The notes: generated by a model not told the origin, from the sequence alone. A DNA stretch of 53,811 nucleotides from Polaribacter sp. (GCA_029238315.1 JAQWGI010000001.1:1-53811), one strand, 5' to 3'; numbered from the stretch's first letter, positions 6,341 to 16,488 are shown. Translations and numbers: made by a program.

Positions 6341-7617
6341 AGAGAATTTTACATCTATTTATAATATTTATTTCAATTACTGTCTCAGCACAGAGAACCA
6401 ATTCTTCTCCGTATTCTTTTTTTGGTATCGGGCAGCAATACAGTTCTCAGGTTGTAGAGCAAGCTAGTATGGGAGGAATTGGTGTAGCTTTTAGTGATGC
6501 GTACCATTTAAACTTTTTAAATCCGGCTGCAAACGCAGCGCTGAGATTTGCCACGTATACAGTTGGTGTTAATGTTAACGATTTGACAATTAAAGATTTT
6601 TCAGGTTCGCAACGCTCAACTTCGTCTACATTGTCATACATTAATATTGGTTTTCCTGTAGGGAAAAAGGCAGGTGTTTCTTTTGGTTTAAAACCGAATA
6701 CTTCTGTTGGGTACTCTTTATTAAATGCAGTTACAGATAGCAATGGAGACGCTATTGAAGCAACACGTTTTTATGGCAGCGGTGGTACTAATAAGATTTA
6801 TGGTGCTTATGGAGTTTCTATTTTTAAAAATTTTAAAGTAGGATTAGAAGCAGAGTATGTTTTTGGAAAAACAGAAAACAATATTTTATCGCAAAGACTA
6901 GATACTCAATTTGGGACCAAAAATAATGAAGTTACCACAATTAGAGGAACAGGAATTAAGTTAGGTGTTCAATATCAAAAGGAATTAAAGAATAAATTAA
7001 AGTTAAATTTAGGAGCTGCTTTCAAATTAGAAAACAGCTTATCTACTTCTGGTACAGAAAACTTGTACTCTTTAGCAATAGCTTCTTCTACTGTTGAAAT
7101 ACCTAAAGATACATTATATAGTGCGGCTATTGATAGTGAAATTATAAACCCATTAAAAACCAGTTTAGGTGTTGGTTTAGGAAAAGATAATAAATGGTAC
7201 TTAGGTTTAAACTATGAGTTTCAGGATGCTTTAAATTTACAAGGATCAATTTTAACAAACTCATCATACAAGTATACAAACTCTAGTAAGGTAGCAGTTG
7301 GTGGATTCTATTTGCCAAAAGACAATTCTATTTCGAGCTACTGGCAAAAGGTAACTTATAGAGCTGGATTTCGTATAGAGAACATAGGTTTGTTGGTAAA
7401 CGGTACAGGAAATATTGGCGATTTTACAGAAATTAAAGACTTTGGCATATCTTTTGGATTAGGGTTACCATTAAAAGACCTATCAAACCTAAATTTAGGA
7501 GTTGAATATGGTCAAAAAGGAGCAACAACCAACAACTTAATACAAGAAAACTATTTTAACTTTAAACTAAGTTTATCGCTTAACGATGTTTGGTTTAGAA
7601 AAAGACGAATTGACTAA
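6334..7617 (+). CDS. Outer-membrane beta-barrel protein
   Basis: A 427-residue protein with a signal peptide (KRILHLFIIFISITVSAQ) followed by mature sequence beginning RTNSSPYSFFGIGQ. Then come alternating amphipathic strands, many glycines and a long run of beta-strand-like segments (VGLEAEYVFGK, WYLGLNYEFQD, FNFKLSLSLND). It resembles the OmpP1/FadL- or PorV-like barrels that often sit next to coaX in Flavobacteriia. The substrate is unknown. The start overlaps coaX. Its position ahead of TPR, LptC and CorC-like genes suggests an envelope role, but no specific function can be read from the sequence. Confidence 0.75.
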   Translation: MLKRILHLFIIFISITVSAQRTNSSPYSFFGIGQQYSSQVVEQASMGGIGVAFSDAYHLNFLNPAANAALRFATYTVGVNVNDLTIKDFSGSQRSTSSTLSYINIGFPVGKKAGVSFGLKPNTSVGYSLLNAVTDSNGDAIEATRFYGSGGTNKIYGAYGVSIFKNFKVGLEAEYVFGKTENNILSQRLDTQFGTKNNEVTTIRGTGIKLGVQYQKELKNKLKLNLGAAFKLENSLSTSGTENLYSLAIASSTVEIPKDTLYSAAIDSEIINPLKTSLGVGLGKDNKWYLGLNYEFQDALNLQGSILTNSSYKYTNSSKVAVGGFYLPKDNSISSYWQKVTYRAGFRIENIGLLVNGTGNIGDFTEIKDFGISFGLGLPLKDLSNLNLGVEYGQKGATTNNLIQENYFNFKLSLSLNDVWFRKRRID

Positions 7618-7631
7618 TTAAAAACAGATAG

Positions 7632-8996
7632 ATGATGAAAAAAATTACACTTTTACTAGCAGCAATACTTATGCTTTTAAGTCCTAGTGTTTCAGCACAA
7701 AATGCAAACGATTGTAGTATTGTTTACAATTTATTTAAAGGAGAAGTACAGACAAAAAAATACGACAAAGCCTATCCAAGGTTAAAAAAATTAATGGCAG
7801 ATTGTCCTACATTATCTGTAAATATTTATAAATTAGGAGATGTTTTAGCTAAAGCCATGTTAAAAGCTGGTGGAGATAAAGTAGAGTTTGCTGGATTGGT
7901 AAAAAAGATTTACGAACAAAGATTGGTGCATTTTCCAAAAGATTTGGCTAAAATGCATAGTGATTATGCAACTTTCTTAGCACAGGCCAAAGTTGGTACA
8001 GATGATGAAATTTTCACATTGTTAGAAAAAGCATACGCTGTAGATCCAAATAGAATGGGTGTAAGAAATTTATATAAATATTTTCAAGGAGTAACAGATA
8101 GAAATAAAGACACCAATCCACAAAAAGTATTTGATACGTATGATGATGTATTAGAATCTGTTGGTGAAAAATTAGATGATTATTCTAAAAAATTAGCCCC
8201 TTTACAAGCTAAAGAAGATAAAGGACAAGTTTTAGAAGGAAGGGAAAAAAGATTATTAAGAGCATATTCTGTAAATTCTAAGGCGCTAGGTCAGGTAGAG
8301 GCTGGTTTAGATCAAATTATTGTAGAACTTTCTACTTGTGAGAGATTGATACCTTTATATACAAGAGATTTTCCTGCAAATAAAACCAATGCAAAATGGT
8401 TAAAAAGAGCGGTTTCTAGAATGTACAATAAAGAATGTACAGACGATCCGTTATACGAAACATTAGTAGAAGCCTATGTAGCTGCAGATCCTTCTCCGGA
8501 AGCATCTGTATTCTTTGCATCAATCTTATACAAAAAAGGAAAAGAAACAGAAGCAATGGAGTATTACAAGAAAGCGGTAGATCAAGAGCCAGATGCTTTT
8601 AAGAAAGCAGAAAATTTGTATAAAATTGCACAATTATTTGCGAAAAAAGGAAGAAGAATTCAGGCTAGAAATTATGCCAATCAAGCTTTGCAAAACAAAC
8701 CAAGCATGGGGAAAGCTTATTTATTGATAGCAGGTTTGTATGCATCAAAAAATAGTATAGCAGATTGCGGTAGTTCTGAGTTTGAGCAAAGAATGGTGTA
8801 CACTGCTGCATTGAAAAAAGCAAGAAGAGCTGCTACTGTAGATCCTAGTATTGCTTCAAGAGCTGCAAAGTATATTAAAAATTACCTTTCTCAAGAGCCT
8901 TCTAAAAAGTTAATTTTTACCAAAGGAATTAAGCCAGGAACTCCATACACGATTAAATGTTGGATAAATGAGACGGTAAAAGTTCCACAAAAATAA
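7632..8996 (+). CDS. Exported tetratricopeptide-repeat protein
   Basis: A 454-residue protein with a signal peptide (KITLLLAAILMLLSPSVSAQ). The body is helical with TPR-like units, clearest at about residues 290-370 (AYVAADPSPEASVFFASILYK, AMEYYKKAVDQEPDAF, ARNYANQALQNKPSMGKAYL). TPR arrays mediate protein-protein contacts, here probably in the periplasm or at the outer membrane. Two in-frame ATGs (7632 and 7635) are equally possible starts. It lies 14 bp behind the beta-barrel gene and 2 bp ahead of lptC, within the same operon. Homologs of this order are familiar in flavobacteria, but the role is not established. Confidence 0.8.
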   Translation: MMKKITLLLAAILMLLSPSVSAQNANDCSIVYNLFKGEVQTKKYDKAYPRLKKLMADCPTLSVNIYKLGDVLAKAMLKAGGDKVEFAGLVKKIYEQRLVHFPKDLAKMHSDYATFLAQAKVGTDDEIFTLLEKAYAVDPNRMGVRNLYKYFQGVTDRNKDTNPQKVFDTYDDVLESVGEKLDDYSKKLAPLQAKEDKGQVLEGREKRLLRAYSVNSKALGQVEAGLDQIIVELSTCERLIPLYTRDFPANKTNAKWLKRAVSRMYNKECTDDPLYETLVEAYVAADPSPEASVFFASILYKKGKETEAMEYYKKAVDQEPDAFKKAENLYKIAQLFAKKGRRIQARNYANQALQNKPSMGKAYLLIAGLYASKNSIADCGSSEFEQRMVYTAALKKARRAATVDPSIASRAAKYIKNYLSQEPSKKLIFTKGIKPGTPYTIKCWINETVKVPQK

Positions 8997-8998
8997 AC

Positions 8999-9565
8999 AT
9001 GTATTTTAGGATACATAAAATATTTAAAAGCATTGTTACTATTGGTTTAGTAGCAATGCTTTTTTCTTGTACCAACGATGTTAAAGCGGTCAAAGAGTTT
9101 TTATCAACTAAAAATTTACCTATAGCCGTTACCAAAGAGTTTGCGCATACTTATAGAGATTCTGGTAAAACTACCTCAAAATTATTTTCTCCGTTATTAA
9201 AAGATTTTAGCAATAGAGAAGTGCATCCTTACAGTGAGTTTCCTAAAGGATTAAAATTAATCTCTTTTGATACTGCTACGAAAGACTCTACAACAACAGT
9301 TGCAGATTATGCAATTTCTTTTTCTAAAACCTTAATAACAGAGTTAAGAGGTAATGTGGTAATTACAAATCACAAAGACCAAACAACGTTGTATACAGAT
9401 CAATTATTTTGGGATCAAAATACCGATTATTTTTTCTCAGAAAAGAAATTTAGATTACTTTCACCAGATAATGATGTTAGCGGAATTGGTTTTGAATCTA
9501 AGAAAGATTTGTCTAAGTTTTTAGCAAAAAAAACATCAAGTGAACATTTATTAAACGAAGACTAA
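8999..9565 (+). CDS. lptC: LptC, LPS export periplasmic lipoprotein-like
   Basis: A 188-residue protein with a lipoprotein-type start (VTIGLVAMLFSC, lipobox cysteine near residue 24). It has the beta-jellyroll pattern of LptC/OstA-type proteins, with LISFDTATKDSTTTVADYA, LRGNVVITNHKDQTTLYTDQLFWD and FFSEKKFRLLSPDNDVSGIGFES. LptC accepts lipopolysaccharide from the inner-membrane LptBFG transporter and passes it to LptA. The classic LptC has a membrane anchor; in Bacteroidota lipid-anchored forms are usual. It is 2 bp downstream of the TPR gene, and a small membrane protein gene follows after 2 bp. Confidence 0.85.
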   Translation: MYFRIHKIFKSIVTIGLVAMLFSCTNDVKAVKEFLSTKNLPIAVTKEFAHTYRDSGKTTSKLFSPLLKDFSNREVHPYSEFPKGLKLISFDTATKDSTTTVADYAISFSKTLITELRGNVVITNHKDQTTLYTDQLFWDQNTDYFFSEKKFRLLSPDNDVSGIGFESKKDLSKFLAKKTSSEHLLNED

Positions 9566-9567
9566 CA

Positions 9568-9762
9568 ATGAATACAATTTGGAAATACTTACAGTACGGA
9601 TATTTAATTATTGCAATTATATTTTTAGTTGAAGCAATTTTAGATTGGGATACAGACAGAGAAAAGTCTTTTTTAATGTTAGGTTTTACAGTTTTTATTA
9701 CCTTAGTGTTTTTCTTTAAAAGACATTTTAGAAAAAAGGTAGCAGCTAAAAACAAACAGTAA
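9568..9762 (+). CDS. Small two-helix membrane protein
   Basis: 64 residues: a short polar N-terminus, a hydrophobic helix (GYLIIAIIFLVEAIL), an acidic/polar turn (DWDTDREKSF), a second helix (LMLGFTVFITLVFFF) and a basic tail (KRHFRKKVAAKNKQ), predicting both ends in the cytoplasm. No known family is recognised. It is conserved by position between lptC and the corC-like gene in flavobacteria as far as I recall. It is spaced 2 bp from lptC and 7 bp from the next gene, so it is clearly co-transcribed. Confidence 0.75.
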   Translation: MNTIWKYLQYGYLIIAIIFLVEAILDWDTDREKSFLMLGFTVFITLVFFFKRHFRKKVAAKNKQ

Positions 9763-9769
9763 CTCTTAC

Positions 9770-11035
9770 ATGGAAACCCAAATAGCAATTATTGTTATTT
9801 CAATTTTACTTTCGGCATTTTTTTCAGGAATGGAAATCGCTTTTGTTGCTGCCAATAAATTACACATCGAATTAGAGAAAAAAAAAGACAGTCTGATTTC
9901 TAATATTCTTACAAAACTTACTAATACATCTTCAAAATTTATTACCACAATGCTGGTGGGAAATAATATAGCACTAGTAGTTTATAGTATTTATATGGGC
10001 GATTTTTTAGTGAGCTTTTTGCCTGCTAATTCTTTAAGCGAATTTACAGTATTGCTAATTCAAACCCTTGTTTCTACTATGTTAATTCTGGTTACTGCAG
10101 AATTTTTACCAAAGGCAATTTTTAGAATTTATGCAAATGAAGCGCTAAAGTATTTTGCAGTTCCTGCCTATTTTTTTTATGTAATTTTCCACTTTTTTTC
10201 ATCATTTATTACCTTTATTTCCGATTTCTTTCTACGTGTTTTTTTTAGAACCAACCAAGAAGAGTCTCAAACAGCGTTTAGTAGAGAAGAATTAGGGAAT
10301 TATATTAACGAACAAATAGAAACAAGCAATTCTCAAGAAATTATAGACTCTGAAATACAAATATTTCAAAATGCTTTAGATTTTCATAAAGTAAAATCTA
10401 GAGAAATCATGGTGCCACGAACAGAAATGGTGGCAGTAGAGTTTCATGAAACGATACAAAATTTAAGAAAAATATTTATTGAAACCGGTTTTTCTAAAAT
10501 ATTGATTTATAAAAATTCTTTAGATGATATTGTAGGCTATGTTAATGCGTTTGAGCTGTTTAAAAACCCTAAAACAATACGTAGTGTAATTTTACCCATT
10601 GAGGTGGTTCCAGAATCAATGATTATACATGATGTTTTAAATAGTTTGATTAAAAAAAGAAAAAGTATAGCTATTGTTTTAGATGAATATGGAGGTACCT
10701 CTGGAATGATAACTGTAGAAGATATTGTCGAAGAATTGTTTGGAGAAATAGAAGACGAGCATGATTCTCAAGAGTTGTTAGAAGAACAAATTAGCGAAAA
10801 TCAATTTCGTTTTTCGGCAAGATTAGAGATTGATTACATTAATGAAGAATATGGGTTAAGCATTCCAAAAGAAGAGGCTTATGAAACCCTAGGAGGTTTT
10901 ATCATTGAGCATACAGAAAACATACCAGAAGAAAATGAAGAAATAAAAATTGCAGATTTTACAATTAAGATATTAAAAGTATCTTCCTCAAAAATAGAAG
11001 AAATTCACTTTCAAATTGGAGATATAGAAGATTAG
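9770..11035 (+). CDS. CorC/HlyC (CNNM-type) transporter-associated membrane protein
   Basis: A 421-residue protein in three parts. An N-terminal DUF21/CNNM membrane domain spans about residues 1-170 (ISILLSAFFSGMEIAFVAANK, three to four helices). Two CBS domains lie at about 200-325 (REIMVPRTEMVAVE, VLDEYGGTSGMITVEDIVEELFGEIEDEHD). A C-terminal CorC_HlyC domain follows (ARLEIDYINEEYGL, YETLGGFIIEH). The family is linked to Mg2+/Co2+ homeostasis; the old name hemolysin is misleading. Related gliding-associated proteins (GldE) share this architecture, so that is an alternative label. It ends about 100 bp before ppiD. Confidence 0.88.
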   Translation: METQIAIIVISILLSAFFSGMEIAFVAANKLHIELEKKKDSLISNILTKLTNTSSKFITTMLVGNNIALVVYSIYMGDFLVSFLPANSLSEFTVLLIQTLVSTMLILVTAEFLPKAIFRIYANEALKYFAVPAYFFYVIFHFFSSFITFISDFFLRVFFRTNQEESQTAFSREELGNYINEQIETSNSQEIIDSEIQIFQNALDFHKVKSREIMVPRTEMVAVEFHETIQNLRKIFIETGFSKILIYKNSLDDIVGYVNAFELFKNPKTIRSVILPIEVVPESMIIHDVLNSLIKKRKSIAIVLDEYGGTSGMITVEDIVEELFGEIEDEHDSQELLEEQISENQFRFSARLEIDYINEEYGLSIPKEEAYETLGGFIIEHTENIPEENEEIKIADFTIKILKVSSSKIEEIHFQIGDIED

Positions 11036-11135
11036 TGTTCGCAATCAAAAATACTCTTAAATAATTGTGGCGAACCAGTTGCATTATTTAATCTGATATT
11101 GTACTTTCGCTCCCTGATAATTAAATTAATGACGT

Positions 11136-13256
11136 ATGGCAATTTTATCTAAAATTAGAGAGCGCTCAATGGCTTTAATCCTTGTAATTGGATTGGCATT
11201 ATTCGCTTTTGTATTAGATCCTTCAAGTATTCAAGATTTCTTCAATTCTACAAAAGTTAACACAGTTGGAGAAGTAGGTGGAGAAGTAATTTCAAGAAAA
11301 GATTTTAGTGAAGCAGTAGAAGCATATAAAGCGCAAGTTGGTAACAGACTTACAGATATGCAAGCTTCAAAAATGGTTTGGGATAACCTAGTGAGAGAAA
11401 AGATTTACAAAACACAATTGTCTGCAGCCGGTGTATCCGTTGGAGAAAATGATGTTTGGATAGCTCTTACTGAGAACCAGTCTGTTAAAACAAATCCTCA
11501 GTTTTTAAATGCTGCAGGTTTGTTTGATGAAAATAAATTAAAAGAGTTTTTAGCGATTGCTAAATCAGATGATCCTGCAACTTGGACGGCTTGGTCTAAC
11601 TTTATGGGGCAATTAAAAACGGGTTTAGAAACGACAGCTTATAATAATTTAATTACTGCAGGTGTTGGTGCTTCTCTTAAAGAGGGAGAACTTCAATATT
11701 TAACAGACAACACAAAAATAAGTTCTCAATATGTATATGTTCCTTATGCTTCTGTTCCAGATAGTTTAGTTACGGTTACAAAGTCAGATATAGAAACCTA
11801 TATCAAAGCAAACCCTACTGCGTTTAAAGTAGAAGCTTCTACAGACATTAAATATGTAAAGTTTGCTATCGTACCTACTCAAGAAGATGCGAATGCTATT
11901 AAAAATGATGTAGCTAATTTATTAAACGATACAAATGGTGTAAAAGGATTTAAAAACGCTGATAATTATGCTGATTTTTTTACAGAAAATGATTCTGACT
12001 TAGCATTAACTACAGGTTACGATTTTAAAAATACGGTTTCTGTTATGATCTCTGAAGATGTTTTTAAAGGGAAAGAAGGTGATGTCTTTGGTCCATATAG
12101 AGATAGAGGATATTTTAAAATTTCTAAAATTGATGCCATTGTACAGATACCAGATTCAGTAAAAGGAGCACATATATTAATTCCTTTTATAGGATCTCTA
12201 TCTTCAACTGAAGATACCAAAAAAACAGAAGCACAAGCTAAAAAATCTGCAGATAGTATTTACAGATTAGTAAGAAGAAATAAGAAGAGATTTGCTACTA
12301 TTGCTGATCAAATCAACACAGATATGACTAAAGATAAAGGTGGTGATATTGGTTGGATAACAAAAGATGTTGCTTTTAGCGCAAATTTTGATAAAGATTT
12401 TGCAGATTATTTATTCTTTAATAAAAAAGGAGACGTACAGGTTGTAAAATCTAGATTTGGTTACCAGGTTATTAGAATAGACGAAAGTAAAAATAAACAA
12501 AAAGCTGTTAAACTTGTAACCTATGGAAGAAACATTGTGGCTTCTGAAGCAACAGAAAACACTGTTTTTCAAAATGCACAAACTTTTGCTTTGGCATTGT
12601 CTAATGGAAACAATTTTGATGAAGTTGTTAAAGAAAAAGGATTGAATGCACAAACCGCTTTTTCTTTAAAAATGCTAGACGAAACCGTACCAGGAATTGG
12701 TAACGAAAGAGATATTGTTTCTTGGTCTCATAAAAAAGAAAATGAAATTGGTGCTTATGAATCATTTGACATCAATGGGGGGCATGTTGTAGCAGTAATT
12801 ACAAACAAAACTTTTAAAGGTTTAATGTCTGCAGCGAAAGCAACAAACACTGTTAGACCAATTTTATTAAATCAAAAGAAAGCAGCAATCATTAATAAAA
12901 CTATGACTGGATCTTCATTAGCAGATTTAGCAAAAGCGACGAATCAGTCTGTCAGAAATGTTGCAGCAATTACAATGCAATCCCCAATTATTACAGGTGT
13001 TGGTTTTGAGCCAAAAGTAGTAGGAGCGATGTATTCTGTTAATGAAAACGTGCTTTTTAATAATGTAGAAGGAACAAAAGGAGTGTTTGCATTTGTGGTT
13101 ACTAAAAGAGAGGTGCCAGCTACTTTACCAAATTATGATTCTTACAGAAATAGATTGGCAAGTACCAGAAGAGGACAAACAGGCTTAATTTATAATGCGA
13201 TTAAAGATGCTGCAGAAATTGAAGACAATAGAGCTGCTTTTTATGGTATTGATTAA
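11136..13256 (+). CDS. ppiD: PpiD-like periplasmic peptidyl-prolyl isomerase
   Basis: A 706-residue protein with one N-terminal membrane anchor (SMALILVIGLALFAFVLDP, residues 11-29), a SurA_N-like chaperone region (GGEVISRKDF, MVWDNLVREKIY) and a parvulin rotamase domain at about residues 340-450 (AHILIPF, DKGGDIGWI, FGYQVIRID). It helps fold outer-membrane and secreted proteins. A near-consensus -7 box TACTTTCG at 11102-11109 suggests its own promoter, although it also follows the coaX block in the same direction. A strong bidirectional terminator follows. Confidence 0.9.
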   Translation: MAILSKIRERSMALILVIGLALFAFVLDPSSIQDFFNSTKVNTVGEVGGEVISRKDFSEAVEAYKAQVGNRLTDMQASKMVWDNLVREKIYKTQLSAAGVSVGENDVWIALTENQSVKTNPQFLNAAGLFDENKLKEFLAIAKSDDPATWTAWSNFMGQLKTGLETTAYNNLITAGVGASLKEGELQYLTDNTKISSQYVYVPYASVPDSLVTVTKSDIETYIKANPTAFKVEASTDIKYVKFAIVPTQEDANAIKNDVANLLNDTNGVKGFKNADNYADFFTENDSDLALTTGYDFKNTVSVMISEDVFKGKEGDVFGPYRDRGYFKISKIDAIVQIPDSVKGAHILIPFIGSLSSTEDTKKTEAQAKKSADSIYRLVRRNKKRFATIADQINTDMTKDKGGDIGWITKDVAFSANFDKDFADYLFFNKKGDVQVVKSRFGYQVIRIDESKNKQKAVKLVTYGRNIVASEATENTVFQNAQTFALALSNGNNFDEVVKEKGLNAQTAFSLKMLDETVPGIGNERDIVSWSHKKENEIGAYESFDINGGHVVAVITNKTFKGLMSAAKATNTVRPILLNQKKAAIINKTMTGSSLADLAKATNQSVRNVAAITMQSPIITGVGFEPKVVGAMYSVNENVLFNNVEGTKGVFAFVVTKREVPATLPNYDSYRNRLASTRRGQTGLIYNAIKDAAEIEDNRAAFYGID

Positions 13257-13273
13257 TTAGCAAACTTATCTAT

Positions 13274-13309
13274 AAAAAAAACCGAATCAGTTTTGATTCG
13301 GTTTTTTTA
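13274..13309. terminator. Bidirectional terminator between ppiD and rho
   Basis: Perfect stem accgaatca / tgattcggt with loop gttt, flanked by A runs on the left and T runs on the right, so it can end both converging transcripts. Confidence 0.92.
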
Positions 13310-13328
13310 TGCTTCTTAATTGGTTAAG

Positions 13329-14975
13329 TTATCCATTCATAGAAATTAAAAACTCTTGGTTGTTTTTAGAGAACTTAATTCTTTCATTGATAAACTCCAT
13401 GGCTTCAACAGGATTCATATCAGCTAAGTATTTACGCAATACCCACATTCTTTGTACTGTTTTAGCATCCAGTAATAAATCATCTCTACGTGTACTCGAT
13501 TTAATCAAATCAATTGCAGGATAAATTCTTCTGTTAGCAATATTTCGCTCTAATTGTAGTTCCATATTACCAGTTCCTTTAAACTCTTCAAAAATAACCT
13601 CGTCCATTTTAGAGCCAGTTTCTGTCAATGCAGTTGCAATAATCGTTAAAGAACCACCACCTTCAATTTTTCTTGCAGCACCAAAAAATCTTTTTGGCTT
13701 GTGTAATGCATTGGCATCGATACCTCCAGATAAAATTTTACCAGATGCTGGCGCAACGGTATTATATGCTCTTGCTAAACGAGTAATAGAATCTAAAAGA
13801 ATGACCACATCGTGCCCGCATTCTACCAAACGTTTTGCTTTTTCTAATACAATGTTGGCAACTTTTACGTGCTTCTCTGCAGGTTCATCAAACGTAGAAG
13901 CAACAACTTCTCCACGAACATTACGTTTCATGTCTGTTACCTCTTCCGGACGTTCATCAATCAATAAAACTATTTGATACACTTCTGGGTGATTGGCGGC
14001 AATAGCGTTTGCAACATCTTTTAAAAGCATTGTTTTACCCGTTTTAGGTTGCGCTACAATCATACCACGTTGTCCTTTTCCAATTGGAGAAAACAAATCG
14101 ATAATTCTTGTAGAAAGCGAGCTTCCTTTTTCGGCTAAGTTAAATTTTTCTTCAGGAAAAAGTGGCGTTAAATGTTCAAAAGATACACGATCTCTCACAA
14201 TATTTGGGTTCAATCCATTGATTTTTGAAACTCTAATTAATGGAAAATATTTCTCTCCTTCTTTAGGAGGGCGAACATTCCCTTTCACCGTATCACCTGT
14301 TTTTAATCCAAACAATTTAATTTGAGATTGCGATACATAAATATCATCTGGAGACGACAAATAATTGTAATCAGATGAACGTAAAAAACCGTAGCCATCT
14401 GGCATCATTTCTAGTACACCTTCACTTTCGATAATCCCGTCAAATTCAAAATCTGGATCCTTGTAGCGCGTATTGCTTTTATTTCCTTTAGAAACTTTTT
14501 CTCTTTGCTGATTGTTGTTTCTGTTTTTATTTTGATTCGGATTGTTGTTTTTTTGTTTTTGATGATTGTGAACAGGTTTTTTGTGTTCTTTGACTGCTTC
14601 TTCTGAAACAGTATCATCTTTTAAGTTCGCTTTCTCTTCAGTTTTTGCTGCTTCTGGCTTAGCAATAACTTCTTTTTTCCTAGGAGTTGGCTTTGGCTTT
14701 TGGCTTTTCTCTTCTGTTTGAGTTGGCGTTGTAGTTGTTTTTTCTTCAGAATTTTGCACTGCTTTTTGATGCACTACTTTTTTTACGACCCTTTTTCTTT
14801 TGGGTTTTTCTGATTTAGGTTTTTCTTGATTAGCTAGGTTTGCTGCTTGTGTATCTAAGATTTGATAAACAAGATCTAGTTTTTTTAATTGACTGGTTTT
14901 AGTAAGTCCAATAGTTTTTGCAATCTCTTGAAGTTCTATAAGAGTTTTTGCTTTCAGTTCTGTGATTTCGAACAT
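13329..14975 (-). CDS. rho: Transcription termination factor Rho
   Basis: A 548-residue hexameric RNA helicase that terminates transcription. It has an N-terminal Rho_N/SAP-like helix bundle ([17 protein letters not shown]). Then comes a long low-complexity insert of about 150 residues rich in K, E, P, N and Q (residues ~45-190). The cold-shock-type RNA-binding domain follows ([21 protein letters not shown]), then the ATPase with Walker [10 protein letters not shown] near residue 310, [23 protein letters not shown] and the Q/R-loop region. The charged insert is characteristic of Rho in Bacteroidota. A TATATTTG box about 130 bp upstream gives a long leader, and Rho often controls itself. Confidence 0.97.
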   Translation of the reverse strand: MFEITELKAKTLIELQEIAKTIGLTKTSQLKKLDLVYQILDTQAANLANQEKPKSEKPKRKRVVKKVVHQKAVQNSEEKTTTTPTQTEEKSQKPKPTPRKKEVIAKPEAAKTEEKANLKDDTVSEEAVKEHKKPVHNHQKQKNNNPNQNKNRNNNQQREKVSKGNKSNTRYKDPDFEFDGIIESEGVLEMMPDGYGFLRSSDYNYLSSPDDIYVSQSQIKLFGLKTGDTVKGNVRPPKEGEKYFPLIRVSKINGLNPNIVRDRVSFEHLTPLFPEEKFNLAEKGSSLSTRIIDLFSPIGKGQRGMIVAQPKTGKTMLLKDVANAIAANHPEVYQIVLLIDERPEEVTDMKRNVRGEVVASTFDEPAEKHVKVANIVLEKAKRLVECGHDVVILLDSITRLARAYNTVAPASGKILSGGIDANALHKPKRFFGAARKIEGGGSLTIIATALTETGSKMDEVIFEEFKGTGNMELQLERNIANRRIYPAIDLIKSSTRRDDLLLDAKTVQRMWVLRKYLADMNPVEAMEFINERIKFSKNNQEFLISMNG

Positions 14976-15101
14976 TTTTATATGGTTAAATTAATATAGT
15001 GGGATTTTTCTTAATTTGATTAAGAATATAAGTTGATTATTTTTTGATTTTTAGTATTGATTTTGCTTTGTGCAAATACTGTAGTGTAGTTGAATAATAC
15101 A

Positions 15102-15131
15102 CAAATATATGTATTTATTTTTAACTACAAA
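15102..15131 (-). promoter_or_regulatory. Promoter of rho
   Basis: On the minus strand, -7 box TATATTTG (15102-15109) with TTTG at 15128-15131, 18 bp apart, a good fit to the Bacteroidota -33/-7 pattern. It leaves a 5' leader of about 120 nt, room for autogenous control. Confidence 0.65.
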
Positions 15132-15156
15132 GTTTCTTTTTAAAAAAAGAAAGTTT

Positions 15157-15164
15157 TACTTTTG
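15157..15164 (+). promoter_or_regulatory. Promoter -7 box of the DUF4293 gene
   Basis: TACTTTTG fits TAnnTTTG and lies 16 bp before the ATG at 15181-15183, giving a leader of roughly 10 nt. Confidence 0.55.
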
Positions 15165-15181
15165 TTGCTCAATTATTATTT

Positions 15182-15616
15182 ATGATTCAAAGAATTCAAT
15201 CCATCTATTTATTGTGTGCAACACTATTTTCTGGTGGTTTAATTTTTGTATTTAATTTATGGACAGCACAATCTGCAAAAATAGTTGCTGCTGTAGATTT
15301 AATAAATCATGAAAGTTTACTTATAAAGACAATATTTTTTTCATATTTACTTTCTGCTCTGCTATCTGTATCTGCTATTTTTTTATTCAAAAATAGACAA
15401 TTGCAGTTTGTTTTAGGGCGTTTAAATATGTTACTCAACTTCTATTTATTAGGTATGCTTTTATATGTGTCTCTAACGCTATCTGGAGAAGCTGCGGTTT
15501 CTGAGAAGGGTATTGGAATGTTTATTCCTATTATTGTTATTGTATTATTAGCTCTGGCTAATAAAGCAATCAAAAAGGATGAAGATCTCGTAAAATCTGC
15601 AGACAGATTAAGGTAA
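15182..15616 (+). CDS. DUF4293 family membrane protein
   Basis: 144 residues beginning MIQRIQSIYLLCA, the hallmark start of DUF4293 proteins. Four hydrophobic segments follow: SIYLLCATLFSGGLIFVF, TIFFSYLLSALLSVSAIF, MLLNFYLLGMLLYVSL and MFIPIIVIVLLALAN, with a charged C-terminal tail (KKDEDLVKSADRLR). Function is unknown. The family is found almost only in Bacteroidota and commonly next to rho, as here, divergently transcribed. Its leader is short. A terminator follows 30 bp behind the stop codon. Confidence 0.88.
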   Translation: MIQRIQSIYLLCATLFSGGLIFVFNLWTAQSAKIVAAVDLINHESLLIKTIFFSYLLSALLSVSAIFLFKNRQLQFVLGRLNMLLNFYLLGMLLYVSLTLSGEAAVSEKGIGMFIPIIVIVLLALANKAIKKDEDLVKSADRLR

Positions 15617-15645
15617 ACCTAACATCTTAGTATATTTAGTGCGAT

Positions 15646-15677
15646 AAAAACCGAAGTTTAGTACTTCGGTTTTTTTA
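15646..15677 (+). terminator. Terminator of the DUF4293 gene
   Basis: Stem aaaaccgaag / cttcggtttt with loop tttagta and a T run (ttttttt). Confidence 0.88.
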
Positions 15678-15956
15678 TTTTTCATTTTCAAAAAGAAATG
15701 ATTCTTTCTGTCTCTATGCTTTTTTAAACGAAAATATAGTACTTGGTAAAGTTGTTTTTATAACGAACGGTGAAGCACATTTTTTAAAAAGTAATTAAAA
15801 TCATTTTTTATAGTGTTATTCTTTTCTTTAGTAATGATTTTAAAAGAAACTTTGATGTACACTTCTTTAAAGTTAAAATAATAAAAGTGCTCTACTATTA
15901 AAAGGTTTAGTCAGTTGGTGTTCAACTAAAATGGCAGATTCTAGCATAAAAAAGAG
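15678..15956. other. AT-rich intergenic stretch, nothing recognised
   Basis: About 280 bp between the DUF4293 terminator and the end of the phosphoesterase gene. No ORF with a protein-like sequence, no tRNA-like fold and no clear terminator for the phosphoesterase were seen. Confidence 0.5.
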
Positions 15957-16454
15957 CTATACGCGCTTAGCCAGTTCTATAATTTCCATGTCTTTTATTT
16001 GTGCTTCATCAATGGTAAAACGAAGCATGGTTCTTACCTTATGAAAACCGTGTTTTCCTGCTGCTCCAGGATTTAAATGTAATAAATTTAATTTTTTATC
16101 ATACTGAACTTTTAAAATATGAGAATGACCACTAATAAATATTTTTGGCGGATCTTGTTCTATTTCTGCTTTAATTCTTTGATTGTATTTATTGGGATAT
16201 CCTCCAATGTGTGTTATCCAAACACTAACTTCTTCAACTGTAAATTTATAGTCTAATGGAAATTCTAATCGAGCAGTTGCATCATCAATATTGCCATAAA
16301 CGGCTTTCAAAGGTTTTAAAGATTTTATAGCATCTGTAACTTTTAAATCTCCAATATCTCCTGCATGCCAAACTTCGTCTGCTTGTTTCACAAATTTTAA
16401 TATTTGTGCATCTAAATAACTATGCGTATCGGATAAGAGTAATATTTTTTTCAC
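15957..16454 (-). CDS. YfcE/MJ0936-type metallophosphoesterase
   Basis: A 165-residue calcineurin-like phosphoesterase. The metal-binding motifs are in order: LLSDTHS (residues 6-12), AGDIGD (about 31-36), YGNID (53-57), THIGGYP, and GHSH (about 115). The family hydrolyses phosphodiesters in vitro with Mn2+; physiological substrates are unclear. All expected ligands (D, H, D, N, H, H, H) are present and the length is normal. It is divergent from truA, with overlapping promoter boxes between them. Confidence 0.9.
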   Translation of the reverse strand: MKKILLLSDTHSYLDAQILKFVKQADEVWHAGDIGDLKVTDAIKSLKPLKAVYGNIDDATARLEFPLDYKFTVEEVSVWITHIGGYPNKYNQRIKAEIEQDPPKIFISGHSHILKVQYDKKLNLLHLNPGAAGKHGFHKVRTMLRFTIDEAQIKDMEIIELAKRV

Positions 16455-16488
16455 GTTTTAAAAATGCTTCTAACCAAATAAATTTATG